DNA of 64,000 nucleotides from Hyphomonadaceae bacterium UBA7672 (GCA_002483135.1 DLHI01000001.1:46473-110472); one strand, 5' to 3'. Counted from the first letter of the stretch, positions 15,958-24,528 are shown. A program made the numbers and translations. The notes: generated by a model from the sequence alone, not told the origin.

Positions 15958-16815
15958 ATGCGACCCCATGCCCGTCTCGTCGTGGCGACAGCATTGCTTG
16001 GCCTTGGGGCCTGCGTCATGGCCCCGACATCAACGGCATCATTCGAAGCAGGCGCGAAGTACGTCGCGATGGGTTCATCCTTCGCAGCGGGGCCGGGGAT
16101 TCCCGACTACTACGAGGCGACGCCCGCGCCTTGCTATCGCTCGACGCAGAATTATGCGCACCAGCTTGCCGCACGGCTTGAGCTTGCCTTGACGGATGTG
16201 AGCTGCAGCGGGGCGACGACGGCGCACCTGACGGGGCCACGCGGGACTATTCCGCCGCAGCTGGATGCACTGACGCCGGACACGAAGCTGGTGACCATCA
16301 CCATTGGCGGCAACGATCTTGGCTATATCGGCGGGCTGTCTGGTGCGTCGTGTGCGGGGCTGCAGAAGGAGACGGGCGTTGACGGCGATTGTTCGCCGCC
16401 AGTGACGCTGCCGGCTGAAAAGACATTCACCGATCTGGCCGCACGGATGGACGCCATCGCGAAAGAGGTGCGGCGGCGCGCGCCAGAGGCAAAGCTGGTT
16501 TTCGTCGAGTATCTTGCGGTGCTGCCGGAAACGGGGACCTGCGCGGCGACGCCGCTTGATGAGATCGCGGCGGACGGCGCCCGCTACACCGCGCGGCGGC
16601 TGGCCCAGATCACACGTGAGGTGGCGGGCGCGCATGGCGCAAGCGTTGTGACGGCGTCGGAGTTCTCGAAGGGGCATGACGCCTGCAGCGCCGAACCGTG
16701 GATGCACGGCTATCCAAGACCCGGGGCGCCGGTCAGCGGGGCGATGTATCATCCCAATGCTGCGGGGATGACGGCGGTGGCGGATGCGCTGGAGGCGTTG
16801 CTGCGAGGACGGTAG
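15958..16815 (+). CDS. SGNH/GDSL-type hydrolase lipoprotein
   Basis: 285 residues, ATG 15958 with AAGGAG seven bases upstream. Lipobox LLGLGAC at Cys19 predicts a lipid anchor. SGNH blocks: YVAMGSSFAAG (block I, Ser41 the likely nucleophile; the usual GDS is GSS), TIGGNDLGY (block III) and MYHPNAAG with the His of block V near residue 264. Several Cys pairs suggest disulfides outside the cytoplasm. Resembles secreted lipases/esterases of the streptomycete SGNH type. Substrate unknown. Confidence 0.88.
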   Translation: MRPHARLVVATALLGLGACVMAPTSTASFEAGAKYVAMGSSFAAGPGIPDYYEATPAPCYRSTQNYAHQLAARLELALTDVSCSGATTAHLTGPRGTIPPQLDALTPDTKLVTITIGGNDLGYIGGLSGASCAGLQKETGVDGDCSPPVTLPAEKTFTDLAARMDAIAKEVRRRAPEAKLVFVEYLAVLPETGTCAATPLDEIAADGARYTARRLAQITREVAGAHGASVVTASEFSKGHDACSAEPWMHGYPRPGAPVSGAMYHPNAAGMTAVADALEALLRGR

Positions 16816-16827
16816 GCGGGGTGAGAA

Positions 16828-16946
16828 ACCCCCACCTGTCCTCCCCCTTGCAAGGGGAGGAACCATGTTGAGAGAACTTACCTCGCATAGAAGAACGGCG
16901 GCTCATCGGGGTCCCTCCCCCTGCAAGGGGGAGGACAGGTGGGGGT
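16828..16946 (+). repeat. Inverted-repeat element, family B, copy 1
   Basis: Two 25-base arms (16828-16852 and 16922-16946) are perfect reverse complements; the core of the left arm is ACCCCCACCTGTCCTCCCCC. They flank 69 bases without a gene. Together with family A copy 2 this accounts for the 362-base gap between the SGNH gene and ecm. A second, shorter copy lies at 23528-23610. It looks like a small non-autonomous palindromic element. Confidence 0.8.
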
Positions 16947-16976
16947 CTGTCTCAACACGTGCTGATCCCAGCGAAA

Positions 16977-17151
16977 TGCTCCGCTCATGCTGACGCCCTT
17001 CGAGACGCCGCCTGCGGCGGCTCCTCAGGGTGAGGAGTCAGCATCCAGGAACGGTTTCGCTGATCGAACAGACTTGAAGCTGCAAGCCCGAACAAGCCTC
17101 AACGGCAGCCCTGAGTCCTGACTGTCGTCAGGACGTGCGGGGATAGGGCTG
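16977..17151 (+). repeat. Dispersed intergenic repeat, family A, copy 2 (long form)
   Basis: Closest to copy 1 along its whole length. It contains the inner block CCTTCGAGACGCCGCCTGCG to CTCAGGGTGAGG set between GCTGAC and GTCAGC, and ends in the hairpin GTCCTGAC/GTCAGGAC. It lies immediately after family B copy 1 and 27 bases from the end of ecm, so read-through from ecm would include it. Confidence 0.82.
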
Positions 17152-17177
17152 TGCCGTCACGCAAAGCGAGGACGTCC

Positions 17178-19172
17178 CTACTCCGCCGCCGTCAGCGTCT
17201 CTTCTACGACCTTGACCACGTCGCCCATGATCTCTGTGATCTTGTAGTCCTTGGGCGTGTAGACGCGGCGGATGCCCATCTGTTTCAGCGCGAGAGCGTC
17301 GGCTTCGGGGATGATGCCGCCGACGACGACGGGAATGCTGAGCCCTTTGGCGCGCAGGATGCCGAGCGTGTCCTTCACCAGATCGAGGTGTGAACCCGAG
17401 AGGATCGAGAGGCCGACGACATGGGCGTTGGAGTCGATGGCCTGCTGGACGATTTCTTCCGGGGTGAAGCGGATACCTTCGTAGATCACGTTCATCCCGG
17501 CCTGACGGGCGCGGGCGGCGATCTGTTCGGAACCGTTCGAGTGGCCGTCGAGACCGGGCTTGCCGACGACATAGGTGAGCGTGCGGCCGAGTTTCTTCGA
17601 GACGCGCTCAACTTCGCCCTTCACTTTTTCCAGATCCTCCGCGCCATCGGACTGGATGATGACGGCGACGCCAGTGGGCCCGCGATATTCGCCGAAGGTT
17701 TCGCGCAGCGCGGCCCCCCATTCGCCAACGGTGACGCCGGCCTTCGCGGCGGCGATGGAGGGCGGCATGATGTTGGCGCCGGATGCGGCGGCGGCGCGGA
17801 GTTCGCCCAGCGCGTTGGCGACGGCGTCGCTGTTTCTCTGTGCGCGCCATGCCTTGAGCTTGGCGATCTGACGGCTCTCGGCGCCGTGGTCCTGCGCCAT
17901 GATGGAGCCATCGCCTCCGGAAAGCGGAGAGGCTTCGGTGGTCTCATAGCGGTTGACGCCGACGACGATCTGGCGGCCGGCTTCGATCTCCTTGAGGCGG
18001 GCGCGCTGGCTTTCGACGAGAGCCGTCTTCATGAAGTCGATATTGTCGATGGTGCCGCCGGATGCGTCGAGCTTCGCAAGCATCGTGCGCGCTTCATTCT
18101 TCAGCGCTTCGGTCTTCGCGCCGACCACGTGGGAGCCATCGAACAGGTCTTCGTATTCGAGCAGGTCGGTTTCGTAGGCGAGGATCTGCTGCAAACGCAG
18201 CGACCATTGCTGGTCCCACGGACGCGGCAGGCCGAGGGCTTCGTTCCAGGCGGGCAGCTGGAGCGCGCGGCAACGGGCGCGCTTCGACAGCGTGACAGCC
18301 AGCGCTTCGATCAGGATGCGGTAGACATTGTTCTCGGGCTGCGGCTCCGTCAGCCCCAGTGAGTTCACCTGCACGCCATAGCGGAACATCAGCGCGCGGG
18401 TGTCAGTGACGCCATAGCGCTCGCGGCCGATCTCTTCCCAGAGGTCGACGAACGCGCGCATCTTGCACATCTCGGTGACGAAGCGGACGCCGGCGTTCAC
18501 GAAGAAGGAGATGCGGGAGAAGACGGTGGTGAAGTCTTTCTCGGGCACCTGCCCTCCAGCTTTCACCGTGTCGAGGACGGCGCAGGCCGTGGCGAGCGCG
18601 AAGGCGAGTTCCTGTTCCGGCGTCGCGCCGGCTTCCTGCAGGTGATAGCTGCAGACGTTGAGCGGATTCCATTTCGGCGTTTCGGTGTAGCACCAGGCCA
18701 CCATGTCGCCGATCAGCCGCATCGAGGGCTTGGGCGGGAAGACGTAGGTGCCGCGCGAGAGATATTCCTTGATGATGTCGTTCTGCGTCGTGCCCTGCAG
18801 CTTCTTGCGATCGCAGCCCTGCTCGTCGGCCAGCGCGACATAGAGCGATAGCAGGTAGGCCGCTGGCGCGTTGATCGTCATCGAGGTGTTCATCTCCTCG
18901 ACGCGGATCTGGTCGAACAGGGCGCGCATGTCGCCGAGATGACCGACGGGGACGCCGACCTTGCCGACTTCGCCTCGCGAGAGAATGTGATCGCTGTCGT
19001 AGGCCGTCTGGGTCGGCAGGTCGAAGGCGATCGACAGGCCGGTCTGCCCCTTGGACAGGTTCTTCCGATAGAGCTTGTTCGATTCCTCGGCTGTGGAGTG
19101 TCCCGCATAGGTGCGGAAAATCCACGGCTTGTCCGGGTCATGCTGGAACGGGGTCGAAGAACCTTCGGCCAT
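17178..19172 (-). CDS. ecm: Ethylmalonyl-CoA mutase (MeaA-type B12 enzyme)
   Basis: Coenzyme-B12 enzyme converting (2R)-ethylmalonyl-CoA to (2S)-methylsuccinyl-CoA in the ethylmalonyl-CoA pathway for acetyl-CoA assimilation. 664 residues from ATG 19172 with AAGGA six bases upstream. The N-terminal mutase barrel begins KPWIFRTYAGHSTAEESNKL and includes GQTGLSIAFDLPTQTAYDSD and EEMNTSMTINAPAAYLLSLY. The C-terminal cobalamin domain has GKPGLDGHSNGSEQIA (the D-x-H-x-x-G motif), LSILSGSH and VVVGGIIP. Fused single-chain organisation and the N-terminal sequence favour Ecm over methylmalonyl-CoA mutase. The partner enzyme Ccr is at 24665. Confidence 0.95.
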   Translation of the reverse strand: MAEGSSTPFQHDPDKPWIFRTYAGHSTAEESNKLYRKNLSKGQTGLSIAFDLPTQTAYDSDHILSRGEVGKVGVPVGHLGDMRALFDQIRVEEMNTSMTINAPAAYLLSLYVALADEQGCDRKKLQGTTQNDIIKEYLSRGTYVFPPKPSMRLIGDMVAWCYTETPKWNPLNVCSYHLQEAGATPEQELAFALATACAVLDTVKAGGQVPEKDFTTVFSRISFFVNAGVRFVTEMCKMRAFVDLWEEIGRERYGVTDTRALMFRYGVQVNSLGLTEPQPENNVYRILIEALAVTLSKRARCRALQLPAWNEALGLPRPWDQQWSLRLQQILAYETDLLEYEDLFDGSHVVGAKTEALKNEARTMLAKLDASGGTIDNIDFMKTALVESQRARLKEIEAGRQIVVGVNRYETTEASPLSGGDGSIMAQDHGAESRQIAKLKAWRAQRNSDAVANALGELRAAAASGANIMPPSIAAAKAGVTVGEWGAALRETFGEYRGPTGVAVIIQSDGAEDLEKVKGEVERVSKKLGRTLTYVVGKPGLDGHSNGSEQIAARARQAGMNVIYEGIRFTPEEIVQQAIDSNAHVVGLSILSGSHLDLVKDTLGILRAKGLSIPVVVGGIIPEADALALKQMGIRRVYTPKDYKITEIMGDVVKVVEETLTAAE

Positions 19173-19181
19173 TTCTGGTCC

Positions 19182-19213
19182 TTGCTGCAATTGCGAAGGC
19201 ACAAAACTGCAAA
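19182..19213 (-). promoter_or_regulatory. TTTGCA / TTCGCAA motifs upstream of ecm
   Basis: Read on the minus strand, TTTGCA (19213-19208) is followed ten bases later by TTCGCAATTGCAGCAA, which contains the palindrome GCAATTGC. The block ends 10 bases before the ecm ATG. It resembles, imperfectly, the TTTGCAAA-type sites reported for short-chain fatty acyl regulators (PccR/ScfR). A similar pair precedes ccr. Confidence 0.3.
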
Positions 19214-19286
19214 CCGCGGACCGAAGCAAGCGGGATCGGCAAAGTCCTGCCGGCGGGACGGCTTAACCAATGGGTTGTCTTGCGCT

Positions 19287-19733
19287 TCAGCCCCGCGCGA
19301 TCTTCGGGCGGTTGGTCCATGCGGGCAGCAGGGGCCGGGAGCCGGTCATGTGCGCGGCGCGCGCAAGCTCGGCGATGTCGGCCTTGCCGAAGCGCATGGC
19401 GGCGCGCCAGGCCTGCATGTGCGAGGGGATGTCTTCGAGATTCAGCGGCGGGCGGAAGTGCCAGCGCAGCAGCGTCTCGAACTCGCGGCGGTCGCGAGCA
19501 TCGGGGGCGACGAGCACCAGCGCGTGCGTGGCGCCGAGCGCCTTTGCAGCTTCGAGCTGGTGGTGGCCGGCGTAGCGCTGGCTGAGCTTCGAGGTCTGGC
19601 CGGCATACTGGATGGAGATGTCGGCGCCATCCTTGTGGGCCATCAGGTAGACGCAGGGCAAGCCGAAGAACGCGGTCTCGCCGAAGTCGACGGCCGTGAA
19701 CATCTCGCCCAGGATTTCGATGCGCTGGTCCAA
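19287..19733 (-). CDS. GIY-YIG-like nuclease-superfamily protein
   Basis: About 148 residues from TTG 19733 (GGGA six bases upstream); a TTG at 19772 is possible. The core matches the GIY-YIG pattern: CVYLM for GIY, YAGQTSKLSQRYAGHH for Y-x-G plus the catalytic Arg and a His, then REFETLLRWHFRPPLN for the catalytic Glu and the final Asn. All expected polar residues are present, so it could cleave nucleic acid, although no DNA-binding domain is evident. It sits between ecm and an esterase gene with no nuclease partner. Call by pattern recognition only. Confidence 0.6.
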   Translation of the reverse strand: MDQRIEILGEMFTAVDFGETAFFGLPCVYLMAHKDGADISIQYAGQTSKLSQRYAGHHQLEAAKALGATHALVLVAPDARDRREFETLLRWHFRPPLNLEDIPSHMQAWRAAMRFGKADIAELARAAHMTGSRPLLPAWTNRPKIARG

Positions 19734-19875
19734 GGCATGTCCCGAATCAATCCGGGCAGAGCCATAGCGCAATTCGCGCGGAAAATCGCGCCGGCCCGCC
19801 CTGGGTCAACGCTTGCGGTCGCGCGCTTCAGGGCTCAAGCTTTTGGGCAACGAGAAGACTGTCAGGGGAACACAC

Positions 19876-21396
19876 ATGAAACGCCTGGTGTTTGGCCTTG
19901 CCCTGTTTGCAGCCGCCTGCATGGGCGCGCCAGCGCCGGATGCGCCCACGATCGCGACGACGCAGAGCGGGCAGCTTCGGCCGCTGGAGGCGAAGGGCGT
20001 GCTGGCGTTCAAGGGCGTGCCGTATGCTGCGCCGCCGGTGGGCGCGTTGCGGTGGAAGGCGCCGCAGTCTGTGGCGCGCTGGCAGGGCGTGCGCGATGCG
20101 ACCAAGTATGGCGATATCTGCACGCAGATCATGCCCAACCCGGACAATGGCATCGGACAGTATGCGGCGAGCGAGGATTGCCTGACGCTGAACGTGTTCA
20201 CGCAGGCGCTTGGGGGCAAGCGGCCGGTGATGGTGTGGATTCATGGCGGCGGGTTCGTGAATGGGTCGGGTAGCGCAGAGCTTTACGATGGATCGGAGTT
20301 CGCAAAGCGGGGCGTGGTGCTGGTGTCGATCAACTATCGGCTGGGGCGGTTCGGATCGTTTGCGCATCCGTTGCTGACGGCGGAGGCTGGCGGCGGAGCG
20401 GTGGCGAACTATGGCATGATGGACATGATCGCGTCGCTGCAATGGGTACGCGACAACATCGGGGTGTTTGGCGGGGACAAGAGCAACGTCACCATCTTCG
20501 GCGAGAGCGCGGGCGGAATGGCGGTGCAGAAGCTGATGACGTCGCCGATGGCGCGCGGGCTGTTCCACAAAGCCATCGTGCAGTCGGGCGCGGGGCGCGA
20601 GAATGTGCTGTATCTCGACAAACCCAATCCGCGCGGGCTTCCCTCGGCTCATGACGATGGCGCGGCGTTTGTGGCGTCGCTGGGCGTGGACGCGAAGACG
20701 GCGGCGGACCTGCGCGCCATTCCGGCGGACAGGATTCTAGGCGCGGGCGATCCGAGCACGTTTGCCGGCGGCGGGCCGATCATCGACGGGAAGGTCATCA
20801 CGTCGACGGTGATGGAGGCTTTCAAGGCGGGGAAACAGGCGCAAATACCCTACCTCGTCGGCTACAACAGCGCGGAGTTTCCGTCGAAGCCTGAGGATGT
20901 CGATGCGTCGCTGAAACGCACGCTTGGGGCGACGACGGCTGACCTGCCGCAGCTGGTGGCGACCTATCCAGACAAGGACGACATGGCGGCGCGCATTGTG
21001 GGCGACATCATCTTTGGGGAACCAGCGCGAGCGCTTGCGGGCATCCACAGTGCGGTCGGGCAGCCGACTTTCCTCTATCGCTTCGACGTTCTCTCGCCAT
21101 CGGTGCAGAGCCGCTTCAAGGGCATGCCGCATGCGCAAGAGCGGCAGTATGTGTTCAACACGCTGCACACATCTCCATGGCCGACGGATGCCAACGACCA
21201 GAAGCAGGCGGACTACGCCATCGCCTACTGGGTCAATTTCGCGAAGTCGGGCGATCCGAACGGCGGCGGCCTGCCCCAATGGCCGACGTACAGCACGACA
21301 AGCGATCAGCTGCTCGACTTCACCAATGCAGGGCCGGTTGCGAAGGTGTCGCCGCACAAGGCGCGATGGGATGCGATTGCGGCGCGGTACGAGTAG
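19876..21396 (+). CDS. Type B carboxylesterase lipoprotein
   Basis: 506 residues, ATG 19876 with AGGGGA six bases upstream. N-terminal signal with lipobox FAAAC at Cys15. Alpha/beta hydrolase of the carboxylesterase type B (para-nitrobenzyl esterase) family: GVPYAAPPVGALRW near residues 48-60, SEDCLTLNV, oxyanion loop HGGGF (about 124), nucleophile Ser211 in FGESAGG, and a late His in GMPHAQE. It should hydrolyse ester substrates outside the cytoplasm. Single gene followed by repeat A3. Confidence 0.93.
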   Translation: MKRLVFGLALFAAACMGAPAPDAPTIATTQSGQLRPLEAKGVLAFKGVPYAAPPVGALRWKAPQSVARWQGVRDATKYGDICTQIMPNPDNGIGQYAASEDCLTLNVFTQALGGKRPVMVWIHGGGFVNGSGSAELYDGSEFAKRGVVLVSINYRLGRFGSFAHPLLTAEAGGGAVANYGMMDMIASLQWVRDNIGVFGGDKSNVTIFGESAGGMAVQKLMTSPMARGLFHKAIVQSGAGRENVLYLDKPNPRGLPSAHDDGAAFVASLGVDAKTAADLRAIPADRILGAGDPSTFAGGGPIIDGKVITSTVMEAFKAGKQAQIPYLVGYNSAEFPSKPEDVDASLKRTLGATTADLPQLVATYPDKDDMAARIVGDIIFGEPARALAGIHSAVGQPTFLYRFDVLSPSVQSRFKGMPHAQERQYVFNTLHTSPWPTDANDQKQADYAIAYWVNFAKSGDPNGGGLPQWPTYSTTSDQLLDFTNAGPVAKVSPHKARWDAIAARYE

Positions 21397-21420
21397 GGGC
21401 TCATCGATCTGAATCGCATC

Positions 21421-21561
21421 GCCCTGCTCCGCTCATTCCGACAAAAGTCGGAATCCAGGAACAGTGTGGCAACGTGAAATGGCTTGAAGCTGCAAGGCGG
21501 AACAAGCCTTGCTGTCAGCCCTGGGTCCTGACTTTCGTCAGGACGAGCGGGGTTGGGGCTG
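21421..21561 (+). repeat. Dispersed intergenic repeat, family A, copy 3 (short form)
   Basis: Same outer sequence as copies 1 and 2 (CTGCTCCGCTCATTCCGAC at the left; TTGAAGCTGCAAGGCGGAAC in the middle; GAGCGGGGTTGGGGCTG at the right), but the left hairpin is the simple TCCGAC-AAAA-GTCGGA instead of the long inner block. The right hairpin GTCCTGAC/GTCAGGAC is perfect. It fills the gap between the convergent esterase and hydrolase genes. Confidence 0.8.
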
Positions 21562-21589
21562 TTCTTCAATTCAAAGCGCTCGCTCTGCT

Positions 21590-22516
21590 CTAACGATCCA
21601 GCTTTTCGGCCACCCACGCCGCTGCATCGGCGATGACTTCGTCAACGTGGTTCACGCCCGAACGATCAGTCATGAAGTGATCCCAGCCGGGCTTTTCCCA
21701 GTAGGTGAGATTGCTGCGGCCTGCCGCCGCGAAGATATCGCGCGTCGCCCTGCCCGCAGCGACCGGCGCGGAGGTATCCGTCTCGCCCTGGATCAGGAGG
21801 ATCGGAGCGCTTGCCTGCAGCATGTCCTGCGCCAGCACCTTGTCGAAGAATTCGGCGTAGTAGGTTGCGCTGAGACCGCTGAACACTGGACCCTCGTCAG
21901 GGTTGCTGCGGATTGCGGCAAACATCGACTCCGCCTGCGCGCGCGCTGGCGGCGGCATGCCGTCGAGGATCATCTGCGACAGGGGAAGACCGAGCCCGGT
22001 CGACATGATCACCACTGCGTCGACGTCGGGCAGCATAGGCGCAAGCACGCTCATCACGGCGCCGCCCTCGGAGCCGCCCATGATGATGAGTTCGCCGGAC
22101 CACCATGGCTCCTTGCGCAACTCCGCGACGACATCGGCAAAGTCCTGCGCGCGGCCGTGGAGGCGGTGGTTCTTCACATGCTCTGGCGGGCAATTGTCCA
22201 TCTGGCCGACGCCCGCGTTCGCGAGCGCGGGATCGCTGGCTGACACGCCATACTTCTCGACGGTGACCGAGACGAAGCCGGGCGCGAGGGCGCGCCATCG
22301 CGGGAGGTTGGGATTTGTCACGGCTGGTCCGCAGCCCGAGCCCTGCGACAGCATCAGCACGCCCTGCTTCGCAGAGGCATCGCGGCCGGTCAGGATCCAC
22401 TCGATCTGCGAGCCGTCTGCGCGCGGGGTGTGGCGCGTCACGGGTGACGGGTCGCTAGCCGGTGCGGATGCGCATGCGGTCGCCAGAAATCCCAGCGCTG
22501 CAATCACGGCTTTCAT
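21590..22516 (-). CDS. Alpha/beta hydrolase lipoprotein
   Basis: 308 residues; ATG 22516 with GAGGGG seven bases upstream. Lipobox FLATAC at Cys15. Nucleophile Ser149 in IMGGSEGG, an acidic residue in QGETDTS (about 248) and His in GWDHF (about 281) complete a plausible triad; an early SQGSGCGP may form the oxyanion hole. It resembles prolyl-oligopeptidase-like or acyl-ester hydrolases, but the substrate cannot be inferred. Convergent with the carboxylesterase across repeat A3 and 57 bases downstream of the aminotransferase gene on the same strand. Confidence 0.85.
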   Translation of the reverse strand: MKAVIAALGFLATACASAPASDPSPVTRHTPRADGSQIEWILTGRDASAKQGVLMLSQGSGCGPAVTNPNLPRWRALAPGFVSVTVEKYGVSASDPALANAGVGQMDNCPPEHVKNHRLHGRAQDFADVVAELRKEPWWSGELIIMGGSEGGAVMSVLAPMLPDVDAVVIMSTGLGLPLSQMILDGMPPPARAQAESMFAAIRSNPDEGPVFSGLSATYYAEFFDKVLAQDMLQASAPILLIQGETDTSAPVAAGRATRDIFAAAGRSNLTYWEKPGWDHFMTDRSGVNHVDEVIADAAAWVAEKLDR

Positions 22517-22573
22517 CGCATCACCCCTCGCTCGACGGCGGCCTGTTTGCCAACCGATCAAGGCATGATTGCG

Positions 22574-23461
22574 TCAACCTTGCTCCACCCACGGAGCCGC
22601 CTTCGCCACATCCGCGCCTATCGCGGTGTAGTAGGCTTTCTGGATCATGCGGGTGGTCTTGCCGGGCTTGCCGTCGCCCAGTTTTACGCCGTCGATTTCG
22701 ACCACGGGCGTGACGAGGCCGGTTGCGGCGGTGGTGAAGGCTTCGGCGGCGTTGCGGGCTTCTTCGACGGTGAAGTTGCGTTCGGTGAGCTTGATGCCCT
22801 TCTGACCGAGCGCGTCGAACAGGGCGTGGCGCGTGACGCCGGCGAGGATCATGTTGGAGAGGGCGCGGGTGATGATCTCGCCGTCCTTCGTCACGATCCA
22901 TGCGTTGGAGGATGCGCCTTCGGTGACGAAGCCGTCGGGGGCGACGAGCCAGGCGTCGTCCGCGCCGCGGACCTTGGCTTCGGTCTTGGCGAGGGCCTGT
23001 GCCAGGAGGCCGACCGACTTGATGTCGCGCCGGGCCCAGCGGATGTCGGGCAGCGTGACGATTTTAGAGCCGTTGCGCGCCGCTGGCGTGTCGATCAGCG
23101 CGCGCTTTTCGGCGAACATGAAGATGGTGAGGCGCGGGGCGTCAGGCGCCACGAAATCACGCGCGCCATAGGCGCCGCGCGTGACCTGCAGGTAGACATA
23201 GCCTTCGTCGACGCCATTGAGGTCGGCCAACTTGCGATGGACGTCTTCCAGCTCCTTGCGGTCGGGCATCGTGCCGAATTTGAGTTCGCGCAGCGAGCGT
23301 TCGAGGCGATCAAGGTGGCGGCCCATGTCGATGAGCTGGCCGTTGTAGACAGCCGAGACTTCATAGACGCCGTCGGCAAACAGGAAGCCGCGATCGAAGG
23401 GCGAGATTTTCGCCTCCTCCGCCGCAATGAACACACCGTTGAGCCATGCCTGTCGCGTCAT
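22574..23461 (-). CDS. dat: D-amino-acid aminotransferase (class IV PLP enzyme)
   Basis: 295 residues from ATG 23461. Class IV fold with RGFLFADGVYEV (residues 24-35), YLQVTRGAYGARDF (near 90-103, where D-amino-acid transaminases carry their substrate-carboxylate Arg), and the PLP Lys148 in DIKSVGLLAQALAKTEA. EGASSNAWIV and ATGLVTPVVEIDG complete the family pattern. The YLQVTRG signature favours D-alanine:2-oxoglutarate transamination over branched-chain or aminodeoxychorismate members. Upstream lies family B repeat copy 2; no good ribosome binding site is visible. Confidence 0.88.
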   Translation of the reverse strand: MTRQAWLNGVFIAAEEAKISPFDRGFLFADGVYEVSAVYNGQLIDMGRHLDRLERSLRELKFGTMPDRKELEDVHRKLADLNGVDEGYVYLQVTRGAYGARDFVAPDAPRLTIFMFAEKRALIDTPAARNGSKIVTLPDIRWARRDIKSVGLLAQALAKTEAKVRGADDAWLVAPDGFVTEGASSNAWIVTKDGEIITRALSNMILAGVTRHALFDALGQKGIKLTERNFTVEEARNAAEAFTTAATGLVTPVVEIDGVKLGDGKPGKTTRMIQKAYYTAIGADVAKAAPWVEQG

Positions 23462-23527
23462 GCGTGTTGGGTCGCAGATTTGGGGCGAGTTCGCAACGCT
23501 GACGAGAGAGTTGTCGGTGTTGAGGCA

Positions 23528-23610
23528 GACCCCCACCTGTCCTCCCCCTTGCAGGGGGAGGAACCCTGTCTCACCAACTTAGCCGGCATTGGAGGACAGG
23601 CGTGGGGCTC
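23528..23610 (+). repeat. Inverted-repeat element, family B, copy 2
   Basis: The left arm, GACCCCCACCTGTCCTCC (23528-23545), matches family B copy 1, with an inner hairpin CCTCCCCC-TTGCA-GGGGGAGG. The right arm (GGAGGACAGGCGTGGGGCTC, 23591-23610) is an imperfect complement. It lies between the divergent aminotransferase and PH-like genes. Confidence 0.7.
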
Positions 23611-23662
23611 TTTCGCCGCGTGCAGCTGCGTGCGACCAATGTGGAGTACAGGGAGAGGATAC

Positions 23663-24232
23663 ATGCGCGACAGCATTGGCGCGGTGATCGATACGCAGCA
23701 GACCTATGGCTTTGGACAGTCGCCGTTGAAGATGGGGCTGGTCGTGCTGGGGTGTTTGGGGTTCGTTGGTGTCAGCGGGCTGATGATCGCCGGAGTGATC
23801 GATGGGCGGCGTTTCGGGCTTGATGCGCCGACGGTTGGGTGGATCGGAGCCATCGTCTTCGGGGCGTTTCTGGTGCTGGCGCTGTGGCGCCTGATCTCGA
23901 CGCGCGGACCGGTGGTGACGGTTTCGCCGCGCGGGCTGCATGATACGCGGATCAGCGAGAAGATGATCCCGTGGGATGCGGTTCTGGGCGTTGCGACCTG
24001 GCAGATGTCGAACCAGAAGGTCATCGTTGTCGCTGTCACGCCCGAGGCGGAGCGGTCGATCGGCCTTACGCGGATGGCGAAATGGACGCGGGGGGCCAAC
24101 AAGTCGCTGGGCGCGGACGGGCTGTGCATCGGGCCGGGGATCAAGGTGAAGATCGACGACCTGCTGCGCCTGATCATTGCCTTTGCCGAGGTTCGCCATG
24201 GCGCAGAATCGAACGGCGGACGTTCGAATTAA
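23663..24232 (+). CDS. Two-helix membrane protein with a PH-like cytosolic domain
   Basis: 189 residues; ATG 23663 with GGGAGAGG four bases upstream. Two hydrophobic segments (about residues 25-45 and 58-76), then a soluble part with VVTVSPRGLHDTRISEK, MIPWDAVLGVATWQ and KVIVVAVTPE. This layout, two helices followed by a turn where a Trp-containing 'I-P-W' strand begins, is that of bacterial PH-like membrane proteins (the STM3941 type). Function unknown. Single gene, divergent from dat. Confidence 0.7.
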   Translation: MRDSIGAVIDTQQTYGFGQSPLKMGLVVLGCLGFVGVSGLMIAGVIDGRRFGLDAPTVGWIGAIVFGAFLVLALWRLISTRGPVVTVSPRGLHDTRISEKMIPWDAVLGVATWQMSNQKVIVVAVTPEAERSIGLTRMAKWTRGANKSLGADGLCIGPGIKVKIDDLLRLIIAFAEVRHGAESNGGRSN

Positions 24233-24298
24233 TGTTCGCCGCCACGGAGCCGCCCCAATGCGCCGCAAACTTTCCCGCGGACAGAATGGGGACTTCGC

Positions 24299-24481
24299 AT
24301 GAGCCTCTCGCCTCGCCTGCTGATCGGAGTTGGAGCCGGATTCGCCTCGATGGCGTTCGTCCTGCTGGCTGGATTCACCGCGCCGGGTGCGCAGGTGACA
24401 CGGACTGCCTCGACCTGCCCGGACTCGCAGAACGAATTGCCAGAGGCCGACGCCGGCGCTGAGGCAGAACGTCCCGCCTGA
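24299..24481 (+). CDS. Small single-helix membrane or exported protein
   Basis: 60 residues; ATG 24299 with GGGGA six bases upstream. One hydrophobic stretch (LLIGVGAGFASMAFVLLAGF, residues 7-26) followed by a Ser/Ala/Glu-rich tail ending EADAGAEAERPA. It could be a signal peptide with a short mature part. No family recognised; support is the ribosome site and the hydrophobic pattern. Confidence 0.45.
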   Translation: MSLSPRLLIGVGAGFASMAFVLLAGFTAPGAQVTRTASTCPDSQNELPEADAGAEAERPA

Positions 24482-24528
24482 TCGGGGCAATCGCCCGCGG
24501 CCTTGCAGCAACAGGCTTGGCCTCTCTA

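Noticed and set aside
17421..18362. Long open frame opposite ecm
   Set aside because: Shadow of a clear coding gene with third-position GC bias.
22547..23662. Upstream extension of the PH-like protein frame across dat
   Set aside because: Passes through a well-supported gene on the other strand and a repeat; the ribosome site at 23663 marks the true start.
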